Positions 8,217 to 16,698 of a DNA stretch of 64,000 nucleotides are shown here, piece after piece. The position numbers and the translations under genes are program-made. Location of the stretch: contig NZ_JAPEOB010000004.1 in NCBI RefSeq assembly GCF_026341775.1, forward strand, positions 248,001 to 312,000. The letters are read 5' to 3'. Numbering within the stretch: the first letter of the stretch is position 1; the number at the start of each line of letters is the position of its first letter. This DNA is from Streptomyces sp. NBC_00654 (GTDB lineage: Bacteria > Actinomycetota > Actinomycetes > Streptomycetales > Streptomycetaceae). The notes beneath the pieces were generated by a model that saw only the letters and a program-made list of their open reading frames with translations, did not search any database and was not told the origin of the DNA.

Positions 8217-9472
8217 GCCGGGCCCGGACCGGTCGCCGTCCTTCGCTGCACGGACTGCCCCTGCGCGGCCGGCTGACTTTGATGACCACGACGGTCTTCG
8301 CTGTCCTGGGCTGCGGGCTGCTCCTGCTGAACTGGCTGAGCACACGCCAAATCCTCAAGGACAACCGCCACCGCATTGTCCCCGCGAGCGTGCTGGCTCC
8401 TGCCCAGGCGGAGCCGATCCCCGGCACCACGCCGCAAGACTCCTCGGTGCCCGCCGCACTCACCACTCCCGCCCAGGGCTTCGAGGACTTTCAGCACACC
8501 GTCCTCAGCGATCTGCTGGTGCGCTCCCTGCTGTTGCTCGTCGTCTTCACCGCACTTGCCGGGCTGCTCGCCTGGTGGGGCAGCAGCCGCTCACTGCACC
8601 GCCTCAGCCGGGTCACCGCGGCGGCCCGGCGGATCAGTACCGGCAGCGCCCTGGACGAACGGCTCGGCCTGACCGGCCCGCACGACGAGGTCCGCGAACT
8701 CGGCGACACCTTCGACACCATGCTCGACCGACTGGACCGCAGCTTCACCGCCCAGCGCCGCTTCACCTCCCACGCCTCGCACGAACTGCGCACCCCGCTC
8801 ACCCTCCAGCGCACCGCCCTGGAGATCCCACTCGCGCAAGGCCGGGTCCCGGCCGACCTGAGACCCGCCTTCCAGCGCGCGCTGGACGCCAACGCCCGCA
8901 GTGAACACCTGATCGCGGCACTGCTGACACTGGCACGTGGCGAGAGCGCACAGCTGACGCCGCGACCGGCCGACCTCGGGGACGCCGCCGTGGACGCCTT
9001 GGCGGACCTGGCCGACGAGGCCCGGACGGCAGGCATCCGGATCATCGCCGATCCGGGGCCCGCCCCGGTCACGGGCGACCCCTCACTGCTCCGGCAGATC
9101 GCACTGAACCTGCTGGCCAACGCTGTGCGGCACAACCATCGCGACGGCTCGGCGACGGTGACCACCGGCACCGTCGGCGGCCTTGCCTTCATCGAGGTCG
9201 GCAACACCGGCCCGGTAGTGGACCCGGACGACATCCCCGCCCTCTTCGAGCCCTTCCAGCGCGGTCGGGAACACCGCAGCGACGGGACCGGGCTGGGACT
9301 GGCCGTGGTGCGGGCGATCACCCTGACCCACCACGGCGAGCTCACCGCCACCCCACGCCCCGGCGGCGGCCTCACCGTCCGAGTCGAACTGCCCACCACA
9401 CAAGTGGAGCAGGTCCCGCAGAGTCCGGGCCCACGCGGCACCGCGCCGGCCGGGAGCCGTAGTGATCACTGA
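8213..9472 (+). CDS. Sensor histidine kinase paired with the OmpR-family regulator
   Basis: I start this at GTG 8213 (MSRARTGRRPSLHGLPLRGR), overlapping the regulator stop, giving 419 aa. Two membrane helices (TTTVFAVLGCGLLLLNW and LLLLVVFTALAGLLAWW) enclose a ~90-residue extracytoplasmic loop. A HAMP domain follows, then the H-box HASHELRTPLTLQRTALE, N-box LNLLANAVRHN and G-boxes GLGLAVVRAI of the HATPase domain. It should phosphorylate the neighbouring regulator in response to an envelope signal. It is not VanS-like; the vanRS pair is a separate locus at 25.9-27.7 kb. Confidence 0.93.
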   Translation: MSRARTGRRPSLHGLPLRGRLTLMTTTVFAVLGCGLLLLNWLSTRQILKDNRHRIVPASVLAPAQAEPIPGTTPQDSSVPAALTTPAQGFEDFQHTVLSDLLVRSLLLLVVFTALAGLLAWWGSSRSLHRLSRVTAAARRISTGSALDERLGLTGPHDEVRELGDTFDTMLDRLDRSFTAQRRFTSHASHELRTPLTLQRTALEIPLAQGRVPADLRPAFQRALDANARSEHLIAALLTLARGESAQLTPRPADLGDAAVDALADLADEARTAGIRIIADPGPAPVTGDPSLLRQIALNLLANAVRHNHRDGSATVTTGTVGGLAFIEVGNTGPVVDPDDIPALFEPFQRGREHRSDGTGLGLAVVRAITLTHHGELTATPRPGGGLTVRVELPTTQVEQVPQSPGPRGTAPAGSRSDH

Positions 9473-9512
9473 CGATGCCGGCAAATCCCGGGTGCGGTGA
9501 TGCTCCGGCCGC

Positions 9513-11219
9513 TCACGCCGGCTCCTCCTGCTCTGCGGCCAGGCTCGCCTCGATGGCCTCCTCGTCCGACATCCCGCTCCGCGAAAGGTCGCACGTGCGC
9601 CACGGATCGTCGTCGCTCGTCCAGGTGCGGTTGATCGCCTCCTGCAATCGGGACAGATAGGCCTCACCTTCTCGTTCGTACTGTCGCACCTCGGCGGCCT
9701 TGAGGCGGATCAGCCTCGACCCCTCCACGGCGCTGTACCAGCAGCGCGCGTTCATGAAGAGATGCTTGCCCGCGGCGAACAGGACCCAGGTATTGCCGTC
9801 GGTCGCGATCCGTTCCGGGCACTGTGCTTTCCGCGCGATCCGGGCGGCATCACCCCACTGTTCCACCGGCGGGACCTGCTCCGGGGGGCGGCGACAGGTG
9901 TCGTTGAGCGAGACGTACTCGAAGGTCGGGTCCGCTTCGCGGTGCAGCGCGAAGAAGATGTGCCGGTGGCAGATCGTGCATCCCAGCTGTGCCTCGACGT
10001 GTTCCATCAGTCCGGAGCCGTGCAGGCGGAGCATGTCGTTCAGCGCCACCCGGTTGTGCGCCTGACGGAGATGGCCGGCGGCGATCCCGTCACGCAACGC
10101 TGTGATCGTCGCGTCCACATCGACGCCGCCGGACGCCGATGCCGTCCTGATCAACATGCCTGCGCAGCCAGGGCAACGCTCGTCAGCGGGATCGGTCTTT
10201 GCGTACGTGTCCTCCGCTGTCATCTGGATGAGCTTCAGATGACCCGGCGCGTCCTTCTCGGCCCACGTGTCGTAGAAGACCTTCACGAACCCGCCCCCGA
10301 CGGGGTAGGTCGCGTTCGGGCCCGTGCGTCCGACGATCGGCGCACCGAGTGCCTCCTCGACCTGGCTTCTCGAGGCGTCCCGGCTCAGCCCGGGGATCAG
10401 GGTGCTGAGCCCCGCGAAGCCGCGCGGCGCGGCCTCGGTGGGCTGGACATGGAAGAGGATCGCCGTCACCTCCCCGTCCCGGAGCATGATCTCGCCGCCG
10501 GAGCCGAACGTCAGATACCGGTCGTGGTGTGCGGGCGCACCAACCTCGAACTCGCTGATCGCCGGGTTCGAGCCGAGCAGACCGATGGCACGCTGCACGA
10601 CGTCGTCGCGCTCCGGCATCAGGAGAGCATCGTTGTACGGCTCGAAGGCCTGCCGCACCGCGGCCGCCCGGGCCGCTGCCCTGCGTTCCGCCTCCTGCGC
10701 GCGCCGGGCGCGTTCCGCATCGTTGATGATCAACGACTCGACGCCGAACCACAGCCGTTTCTCGAACGCCTCACGGTCCCGAGAACGTGTCAGATCGGCC
10801 TCGCACAACAACGCCACTGAATCCCGAAGACCGCCCAGAAAACGCTTGTTCGTCATGGTCAAGTACCGCTCGACCTCGGAATCGGTGCCACCGAGGATCG
10901 TGTCGATCACCCGCCGGCATTCCCCCGGCGGACGCGCCGGGGCGGCATCGGGGTGAAAAACAGCGAGTTCACCGAAGAGCACGGCGAAGACGGCCCAACG
11001 CCGAAGTGCGCTGCGCTCTGCAGCGGCGATGTGCCGCGCGGTTGTCTCGAAGCAGAAATGATCATGCCGTCCGTCCCGGGCGACCCACACATTCAGCGTC
11101 CCGAGACCGTCCTCACGGATGTCGATGAACGGCTCGTCCTCACCCGGGCCGGGCAGCAGCCACAGCCGCCGTACGCCCCTGCCGGGCGGCTGGACCCGCG
11201 GGCTTCGCTTCCTGCTCAT
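9513..11219 (-). CDS. Hypothetical protein (568 aa) with CxxC motifs
   Basis: I do not recognise this family. Visible features are a basic, proline-rich N-terminus, a charged helical stretch around residues 165-190 (ERARRAQEAERRAAARAAAV), a middle region ending near VKVFYDTWAEKDAPGH, and two CxxC pairs in the C-terminal half (CPGC near residue 350 and CTIC near 415). A further histidine (CHRH) beside the second pair suggests a structural metal site. The last 60 residues are acidic. The gene is convergent with the histidine kinase gene. Coding character is strong across the full length, with no frameshift seen. Function is unknown. Confidence 0.7.
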   Translation of the reverse strand: MSRKRSPRVQPPGRGVRRLWLLPGPGEDEPFIDIREDGLGTLNVWVARDGRHDHFCFETTARHIAAAERSALRRWAVFAVLFGELAVFHPDAAPARPPGECRRVIDTILGGTDSEVERYLTMTNKRFLGGLRDSVALLCEADLTRSRDREAFEKRLWFGVESLIINDAERARRAQEAERRAAARAAAVRQAFEPYNDALLMPERDDVVQRAIGLLGSNPAISEFEVGAPAHHDRYLTFGSGGEIMLRDGEVTAILFHVQPTEAAPRGFAGLSTLIPGLSRDASRSQVEEALGAPIVGRTGPNATYPVGGGFVKVFYDTWAEKDAPGHLKLIQMTAEDTYAKTDPADERCPGCAGMLIRTASASGGVDVDATITALRDGIAAGHLRQAHNRVALNDMLRLHGSGLMEHVEAQLGCTICHRHIFFALHREADPTFEYVSLNDTCRRPPEQVPPVEQWGDAARIARKAQCPERIATDGNTWVLFAAGKHLFMNARCWYSAVEGSRLIRLKAAEVRQYEREGEAYLSRLQEAINRTWTSDDDPWRTCDLSRSGMSDEEAIEASLAAEQEEPA

Positions 11220-11481
11220 GACCCCTCCTCGTGCCTTTCACGCTCGCGCTGCTCCCTCTTCCCGGTCGAGGTCCCGCCGCCTGCTTCGCGAGGGGCCTGA
11301 CCGGCAGGACGTCGGAGTCGGCATGGACGAGGTGAACCGTCCCGAGTTTGGCAGATTTCGGTGATCCCGTTTCAGGCGGACTCCACAGAAATCAGGGCAG
11401 TCAAGGCCGATGGAGCCGAGCGCGGCATAGAGTTCGGGTGCGCCGGGTGGGAGCAACTCCGCTCGCCGCCAAGGAGGTTAC

Positions 11482-12276
11482 GTGAGCAACACGGTCCCTG
11501 CTCCACAGGATGATCGCAGGCCGACGGTCACTGCGTTCGACTCACTGAGTTCGGAGTACGAAGAGGCGTTCAGGACGTTTCTCGCCCATACCGAGGGCAA
11601 GAACTCCGGCAGCGCCCATCTGGCGTCCACGGTCGCCGCTCTGACACGGCGTGGCGTGTTCATCGACGCAGGCGCCGGGTCCGGCCGCGCCACCGCCGCG
11701 CTGGCGGGCTCCTTCGAGCGCATCACCGCCATCGAACCGAGCCCCCACCTCAGGCACCGGCTGGCCCGCGCCTGCCCACAAGCACGCATCTTGGCCGATT
11801 CCATCGCGACCGCGGTTCCGGAGGAGACGGCCGACCTGGTGCTGTGCGAGCACGTCCTCTACCACGTGGACACCGACCAGTGGCTCCCCACCCTGGAGCG
11901 CCTGGCTTCCTGGACCGCCCCGGGCGGCCGGACCGTCGTCGTGCTGCAGAATCCCGACGGCGATTGCATGCGCATGCTCCGGCACTTCACCGGACACCGC
12001 TACGACTTGCGCAGCCTCATCACACCGTTCACCGCCACCGACACCCACCGTGAGTGGCGCCTCACCCTCACCACGGTCGCCGGGACCGTCGAGACCCCCG
12101 ACCTGGACACCGCGCTCACCATCGCCCAGTTCCTCCTGAACGACGCGCCCCTGCCCACACCGCCGCCCCGCCTCGACGACCTGGCCGGCTATCTCCAGGA
12201 CCACCACCGGACCCCCGACGGCGGATACCGCCTCACCTGTCCCCAGGATTACCTGCACATGGAACGTGCCACATGA
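11482..12276 (+). CDS. Class I SAM-dependent methyltransferase
   Basis: The 264-aa product starts at GTG 11482 after AAGGAGG. It has a class I methyltransferase fold: motif I is FIDAGAGSGRAT near residue 60, an acidic end of strand 2 lies in ITAIEPSP, and post-motif residues are LVLCEHVLYHV. The family methylates small molecules and the acceptor cannot be inferred. It stands alone, followed by a hairpin and IS debris, and lies 4 kb from the resistance operon, so a role in glycopeptide tailoring is possible but unsupported. Confidence 0.85.
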   Translation: MSNTVPAPQDDRRPTVTAFDSLSSEYEEAFRTFLAHTEGKNSGSAHLASTVAALTRRGVFIDAGAGSGRATAALAGSFERITAIEPSPHLRHRLARACPQARILADSIATAVPEETADLVLCEHVLYHVDTDQWLPTLERLASWTAPGGRTVVVLQNPDGDCMRMLRHFTGHRYDLRSLITPFTATDTHREWRLTLTTVAGTVETPDLDTALTIAQFLLNDAPLPTPPPRLDDLAGYLQDHHRTPDGGYRLTCPQDYLHMERAT

Positions 12277-12310
12277 CGAGCACCGCGTTGCCTTCCACCG
12301 AGCTGCCCGA

Positions 12311-12455
12311 GCCGGCGCTGTGACATGCCGCACGTCCTGACCGAACCGGTCAGGACACGTGTGGTTGTGTGCGTGCATGTCGATGCCGAGGCCGGCGGCG
12401 TGCTCGACGAGGTGCTGGCGGTAGCCGCCGTCGACCCAGGTTGAACGAGGGACAA
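12311..12455 (-). pseudogene. IS5-family transposase remnant
   Basis: Read leftwards, the region encodes RSTWVDGGYRQHLVEHAAGL followed by GIDM, matching the DDE-domain C-terminal segment of IS5-family transposases (conserved D-x-GY-R..L...A...GI). Neither the rest of the transposase nor element ends are present, so it is a decayed fragment. Confidence 0.6.
12334..12356 (+). terminator. Strong hairpin after the methyltransferase gene
   Basis: GTCCTGACCG-AAC-CGGTCAGGAC is a perfect ten-base-pair stem with a three-base loop, 58 bases beyond the methyltransferase stop. There is no T-run, which is normal for Streptomyces terminators. It overlaps the edge of an IS5-like remnant, so it could instead belong to that element. 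Confidence 0.55.
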
Positions 12456-12482
12456 GCTGGGAAAACCCCCAGGTCACGAACT

Positions 12483-12511
12483 GTGGCCCCCGCGCACGCG
12501 GGGATGGCCCC
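12483..12511. repeat. Solitary 29-bp CRISPR-like (type I-E style) repeat
   Basis: The 29 bases run from GTGGCCCC through the palindrome CCCCGCGCACGCGGGG to ATGGCCCC, resembling type I-E repeats of Streptomyces in length, hairpin core and flanks. No second copy lies at the expected ~61-base period and no cas genes are present, so it is at most an orphan repeat; it could also be a simple hairpin. Confidence 0.4.
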
Positions 12512-12849
12512 ATCGTCGTGGTGGCCTGCATCGGGGTCTGGCAGGACGACTGCCACCAGGACGCGGTCCCGATGCCGCACAGCACGAAGCAGTGCCACGG
12601 ACAGCCCGGGCACTGCTGTCTTTGCTGCCCGGTGTGCGTGGGTCGGTGGCGGAGAGCGGTGACATTCACAGGGGCCCACCGGACGGGACACAGGTACGCA
12701 CACGCACATGCGGCGCGTCCAGGTGGCGCGGCTCCTCGGCACTCCGGCTGGAGTCGATCGGCACGGACTGGAAGTTCGGGGACGGGGTGCAGCGGGTGGT
12801 GCTCACCGCCGGCCTGAGCGCCGACCGTCGCTCCACCATCGTCATCCGC

Positions 12850-13165
12850 GCGCACGTTGCGAACATCGCGGTGTTCTGGCCGTCCATGCCCGCGCGGGCC
12901 AGCCGCCCTGGTCCCGCAGAACGGCCGGATCCGCGATCGCCTCGCCGCCGTCGGCGAGCATCACTGGGAGACGGTTGCGATCCGACCCGGGGCACGGCCG
13001 GTGCCGCGCGGCCGGGGCACGGTGGAATACGCCGCCGTCAGCCCGGTCGCTTCGGCGAGGTCCGCCAGCAAACGTGCTCCGGCGTGCCCGACCACCCCCG
13101 ACCTGTCAGTGGACACCACAGGCCGGGGCAGCGAACCGGCTGTCCTTCACGCAGAAAGTGCCTTC
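12850..13165 (-). pseudogene. IS1380-type transposase N-terminal remnant
   Basis: Leftward translation gives VVGHAGARLLADLAEATGLT then, after a frame change, MLADGGEAIADPAVLRDQ-like residues, matching the N-terminal region of IS1380-family transposases. At least one frameshift and the loss of the catalytic domain make it a pseudogene. It is preceded by a perfect 14-bp inverted repeat that probably belongs to the element's control region. Confidence 0.6.
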
Positions 13166-13225
13166 CTCTGGCGACGGTCGAACCTCTGGAGAAGGTTCAT
13201 CGTCCCAGCTCAGGAAGGCACTTTC
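13154..13225. repeat. Perfect 14-bp inverted repeat beside the IS1380 remnant
   Basis: GAAAGTGCCTTCCT at 13154-13167 and AGGAAGGCACTTTC at 13212-13225 are exact reverse complements separated by 44 bases. They lie just 5' of the decayed transposase and could be element ends or a regulatory hairpin. Confidence 0.65.
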
Positions 13226-13268
13226 GCGTATCCGGCTTATCCGGACGGTCTCAACCGGAACGGCGGAG

Positions 13269-13682
13269 TCAGTGGATCTTGATTGAGATGATCTTGTGGA
13301 CCGGGTTCTGACCGGCCTGCCACGTCGACCACTTCTGGAGCGTGACGTTTTCCAGGCTCGGGTTGTTCAAGCTCCGCTGGAACTGGAAGGTCACGACGTT
13401 GTTCCCCGACTCGACCCAGTTGACGCCGTAGATGGCGACGGCAGTCTGTCCGGCGTTGGCGAAGCAGAGCACGTCTTTGCCGTCGTTGTTGTGAACTTCG
13501 ACGTAGCTGGTCTCGTTGCAGTCCGTGCGGTTGATGTACGGCATGGCGGGCGCGGTCGCAGCCGGAACCGCCGTGATGGGCGTGGTCGCGGCGGAGGCGG
13601 CCGTGGCGGGTACCACCGTGGTGGCCAGCACTGCCATGGCGGCGGCAGCGACACCCAAGGAGCGGCGCACGGGCAGCTTCAT
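13269..13682 (-). CDS. Small secreted beta/gamma-crystallin-like protein
   Basis: The 137-aa precursor begins with a clear signal peptide (MKLPVRRSLGVAAAAMAVLA, cleavage likely after the following ATAASA). The ~95-residue mature part contains two cysteines (NRTDCNETSY; DVLCFANAG) and the phrase IYGVNWVESGNNVVTFQFQ. This pattern is familiar from Streptomyces secreted beta/gamma-crystallin proteins, a group that includes metalloproteinase-inhibitor- and killer-toxin-like folds. A secreted role is well supported; any specific toxin or inhibitor activity is inference. It lies between IS remnants and has its own upstream region. Confidence 0.75.
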   Translation of the reverse strand: MKLPVRRSLGVAAAAMAVLATTVVPATAASAATTPITAVPAATAPAMPYINRTDCNETSYVEVHNNDGKDVLCFANAGQTAVAIYGVNWVESGNNVVTFQFQRSLNNPSLENVTLQKWSTWQAGQNPVHKIISIKIH

Positions 13683-13963
13683 GTTCTCTCACTCTCTGTC
13701 ACGGGAGAAGGAACGCACACCGTTGCATGCCGACTGCGCCTGGTTCTCACGTGGCGGGAAGCCCCGTACGTGATCGGAAACGCAAAAGAGTGTTCCTGAC
13801 CTGCAACGATGCGACTGGATCAGGGTCCGGGGCGGGGTATGAAGAACCACTCTTCGGGTGAACGGGCGAATCGGGTTCACCTCCGTGTGTCCGAGTCGTA
13901 GGTGGCGGCAACCCCGCACCCGCCGTGCGGCGCGCAGTTGGGTGGTCGGTTCGGCTGTAGCTC

Positions 13964-14110
13964 CTGGGCCAGGTCTTCGGCGACGAAGTCCTCGCCACCG
14001 CGATCCTCGACCGCCTCCTGCACCACTGCGAAGTCGTCCCGATCAACGGTCCGAGCTACCGGCTCAAGAACCGCCTCCAGGCCATCGAGCGCGAGACGGA
14101 CGTGGCCTGA
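13964..14110 (+). pseudogene. IstB-like (IS21) ATPase C-terminal remnant
   Basis: The frame reads VFGDEVLATAILDRLLHHCE followed by VVPINGPSYRLKNRL and a stop, matching the C-terminus of IS21-family IstB helper ATPases. The upstream Walker motifs are absent, so this is a truncated remnant. Confidence 0.7.
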
Positions 14111-14113
14111 CAG

Positions 14114-14896
14114 GTGGGGACGAAGAAAGATACGCGACTGGGGATCCAAGTCCGTACGCCGACACTCACCTGCCCGTTGATCCCGCCCGTCCTCGCACAC
14201 GCCACCCACCGCCTGGACAACGCCACCGCCCGCCGGCCCAGCGAGATCACCACAACCCAGATCAACAACCGGAAGCCGTACTTCCTCCACCTCAAGCAGA
14301 GCCCCGACCAGGCGGGGGCGATCCGGCTGGCCTGCCCGGTCGCCGGCACCTTCCCAACCGTCAACTGCTCCCGCAGACCCCGCAGTCGCGCTCCGTCCAG
14401 GAGCGTCGATCTGACCGACGCGCGGCAGACAGGCACCCACCCGGCCGCTCGGCCCACCGTGATCACCCCGGCCGCACCAGGACACTCGCTGCCGGACATC
14501 TGCCGCCAGCAGTCGATCACCATCCGCCCCGGCGACCTGGGCACGATCGAGAAGTTCCGCCAGGACGTGGCCTACCTCACCGACACCTGGACCAGCACGT
14601 TCAAAGTCATCAGGGCCCAGAACGAGGGGATCAACGGAATCCTCACGGGCCACCACATCGACATCTCCGAGCCCAAGAACCGGCTCGCCCACGGCCGCGT
14701 CGCCCAGACCCTGCTGGTCGCCCTCATGGCCACCATCACGAACCTGGACGATCCTCGGCACGTTCTGCCGGCGGACCCGCGGCGAACACCTGCCCGCCAC
14801 CGCCTACGACAGCGTCACAACGAAAGAACTGGACCAGCCCCGACCCGAGCCGACAGGCCGTCCCCCGCCCCGGGCGCCACAATGATCTGCAAGTGA
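14114..14896 (+). CDS. Hypothetical protein of a mobile-element type, probably decayed
   Basis: The 260-aa frame has protein-like composition in its middle. The best part is GDLGTIEKFRQDVAYLTDTW followed by TSTFKVIRAQNEGINGILTG and NRLAHGRVAQTLLVALMATI. This wording resembles uncharacterised proteins of Streptomyces plasmids and transposons whose R..NEG.N....GRVAQTL core is conserved. The N-terminal ~30 and C-terminal ~60 residues look like non-coding read-through, suggesting truncation. It follows directly after the IstB remnant within a block of mobile debris. No function can be assigned. Confidence 0.4.
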   Translation: MGTKKDTRLGIQVRTPTLTCPLIPPVLAHATHRLDNATARRPSEITTTQINNRKPYFLHLKQSPDQAGAIRLACPVAGTFPTVNCSRRPRSRAPSRSVDLTDARQTGTHPAARPTVITPAAPGHSLPDICRQQSITIRPGDLGTIEKFRQDVAYLTDTWTSTFKVIRAQNEGINGILTGHHIDISEPKNRLAHGRVAQTLLVALMATITNLDDPRHVLPADPRRTPARHRLRQRHNERTGPAPTRADRPSPAPGATMICK

Positions 14897-14899
14897 ACA

Positions 14900-15765
14900 G
14901 CCACACCAACCGCCGCCACGAGACCTTCCCAGTCCCGCAGCCACACCACCGCACGCATTCCGGCATGAGCCACTCCCGGATGGCGCCCCCGAGAGCCCCG
15001 GAAACTGCCGCTCAGCCCCGGCCGGACCGCAGAACGCCCCCGAGAACTGCAAGATCCCGCCTGATCGACTCGATCGGACGGGATCTCGGGAAGCCAACCT
15101 GAGCGAACTCAAGAACTTCCCCCAACAACGTGCTTGGCATTCACATCAACCCGCCAACGCCTGGGGGATACATCCAAGACAGCTGTGCCGACTACCCCGC
15201 AGCATGCAAGGCCACCCTCTGGGCCATGGCCAACTGCGCCCGAGGTCACCGGTCGGCCGTCGGGCTGGCAACGACCGGATCCGCGACGCGCACGTAGTCC
15301 TTCACCGCCATCACGATCGACCGGTCGAGGTCTCCCGCGTTGAAGGCGATCCCTTCGTGGGCTGACAGGAAGTCAGCATCGGCAACCAGGACCAGTTCCG
15401 AGGAGAACGAAACCGGAGGTACCGCACCCATCGTGCAGCCCGAAGTGTTCTGCGCCTGGCATCGATCACGACCTACAGGTTGGTCGAGTAGCGATAGTTC
15501 TCGCTCGACGCAGAGGTGATCCCGGACAGCGGCGCCACCAGCAACCAGCACGACGAGCTGCTCGAACTGCGACTGACGGGACAACCTCTACAGCCCTTAG
15601 ACCGACCGGCAAATGGAGGGCGGCGTCGCGGGGCTGGGTACGCACATCTGCGGCGTTGTCGTCAATCACCATGGCTCCGCCATGCCTCAATCCTCCGCCT
15701 TGCAGCCGCACGCACCCAGCCCCGCTCCTTCTCCCGCCCCCCATTTGCCGGTCGGTCTTAGGCGC
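14900..15765. other. Gene-poor stretch with one possible minus-strand fragment
   Basis: Most of this interval has no convincing coding frame. On the minus strand around 15260-15420 a short segment (FSSELVLVADADFLSAHEGI then AFNAGDLDRSIVMAVKDYVR) looks like the C-terminus of a real protein I cannot name, with no intact upstream part. It is best described as debris between the mobile block and the TPR gene. Confidence 0.4.
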
Positions 15766-16611
15766 CTACATCATCTTGGGGCCGTCGACAACCCTCTGGG
15801 CGCAAGCTGCAACGTGGGCGCAGCGGACCGCTTTTGTCAGCGGGTGGGCCTTGCCGAGCACCTGTACGGTGTCGGAGAGGGTCTTCTCGAACAGCGGGAT
15901 CGCCCGGTTCAGGTCCCCGGCCGACTGGTAGGCGGAGGCCAAGTTGTTGCGGGCGGTCAGGGTGGAGGGGTGGGTCTCACCCAGCACCAGGACCCGGGCG
16001 TCCACAGTCTGCTCGAACAGCGGGATCGCCCCGCTCAGATCCCCGGCCGAATGGTAGGCATAGGCGAGGTTGTTGCGGGCGGTCAGCGTGTCAGGGTGGT
16101 CCTCGCCCATCACCCGTACGGTGTCGGAGAGGGCCTGCTCGAACAGCGGGATCGCCCCGCTCGGATCCCCGGCCGACTCGTAGGCGCAGGCGAGGTTGTT
16201 GCGGGCGGTCAGCGTGTCAGGGTGGTCTTCACCGAGCACCCGTACGGTGTCGGAGAGGGTCTGCTCGAACAGCGGGATTGCCCGGTTCAGGTCCCCGGCC
16301 GACTGGTAGGCGTAGGCCAGGTTGTTGCGGGCGGTCAGCGTGTCAGGGTGGTCTTCACTGAGCACCCGTACGGTGTCGGAGAGGGTCTGCTCGAACAGCG
16401 GGATCGCCCGGTTCAGCTCCCTGGCCGACTCGTAGGCGCAGGCGAGGTTGTTGCGGGCGGTCAGCGTGTCAGGGTGGTCCTCGCCCATCACCCGTACGGT
16501 GTCGGAGAGGGTCCGCTCGAACAGCGGGATCGCCCCGCTCAGATCCCCCGTCGGCCCGTGGCGATGGTTGTGCCCACACCGGAGGCACCAGTCGGAATGG
16601 TGCTCTGACAT
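15766..16611 (-). CDS. Tetratricopeptide (TPR) repeat protein
   Basis: Start at ATG 16611 (MSEHHSDWCLRCGHNHRHGP) follows GAGAAAGAGAAT; a longer start ten codons upstream is possible. The 281-aa protein is six copies of a 42-residue TPR_10/TPR_12-like unit with consensus EDHPDTLTARNNLAYAYQSA then GDLNRAIPLFEQTLSDTVRVL. The units are so alike that the DNA is a 126-bp tandem repeat. Such arrays usually form the C-terminal part of NB-ARC or other signalling proteins; here the N-terminus is only a short CxxC/His-rich segment, so the gene may be a truncated descendant. It likely mediates protein-protein contacts. Confidence 0.8.
   Translation of the reverse strand: MSEHHSDWCLRCGHNHRHGPTGDLSGAIPLFERTLSDTVRVMGEDHPDTLTARNNLACAYESARELNRAIPLFEQTLSDTVRVLSEDHPDTLTARNNLAYAYQSAGDLNRAIPLFEQTLSDTVRVLGEDHPDTLTARNNLACAYESAGDPSGAIPLFEQALSDTVRVMGEDHPDTLTARNNLAYAYHSAGDLSGAIPLFEQTVDARVLVLGETHPSTLTARNNLASAYQSAGDLNRAIPLFEKTLSDTVQVLGKAHPLTKAVRCAHVAACAQRVVDGPKMM
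15850..16560. repeat. 126-bp tandem repeat encoding TPR units
   Basis: The phrase gtgtcggagagggtctgctc recurs with small changes at 126-base steps (for example near 16126, 16252, 16378 and 16504), matching the 42-residue protein period. High DNA identity indicates recent expansion or homogenisation and potential for copy-number change. Confidence 0.85.
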
Positions 16612-16698
16612 GACATTCTCTTTCTCGCGCGAGTCGCGCAACTGGAACCGCGGTCGCTCGTAGCGCTTCGACGACTTCGACTTCTCGGTCCGGTTCAG

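Noticed and set aside
9513..9667. Possible extra gene at the kinase/hypothetical gene junction
   Set aside because: The frame there overlaps both real genes antisense and shows no motif.
13858..15102. A 414-codon plus-strand frame
   Set aside because: It crosses the IstB remnant and the next frame out of phase and gives Arg/Pro-rich nonsense.
15766..16611. Regular 126-bp repeats as a possible CRISPR array
   Set aside because: The units are contiguous coding repeats with a 42-residue TPR period and no unique spacers.
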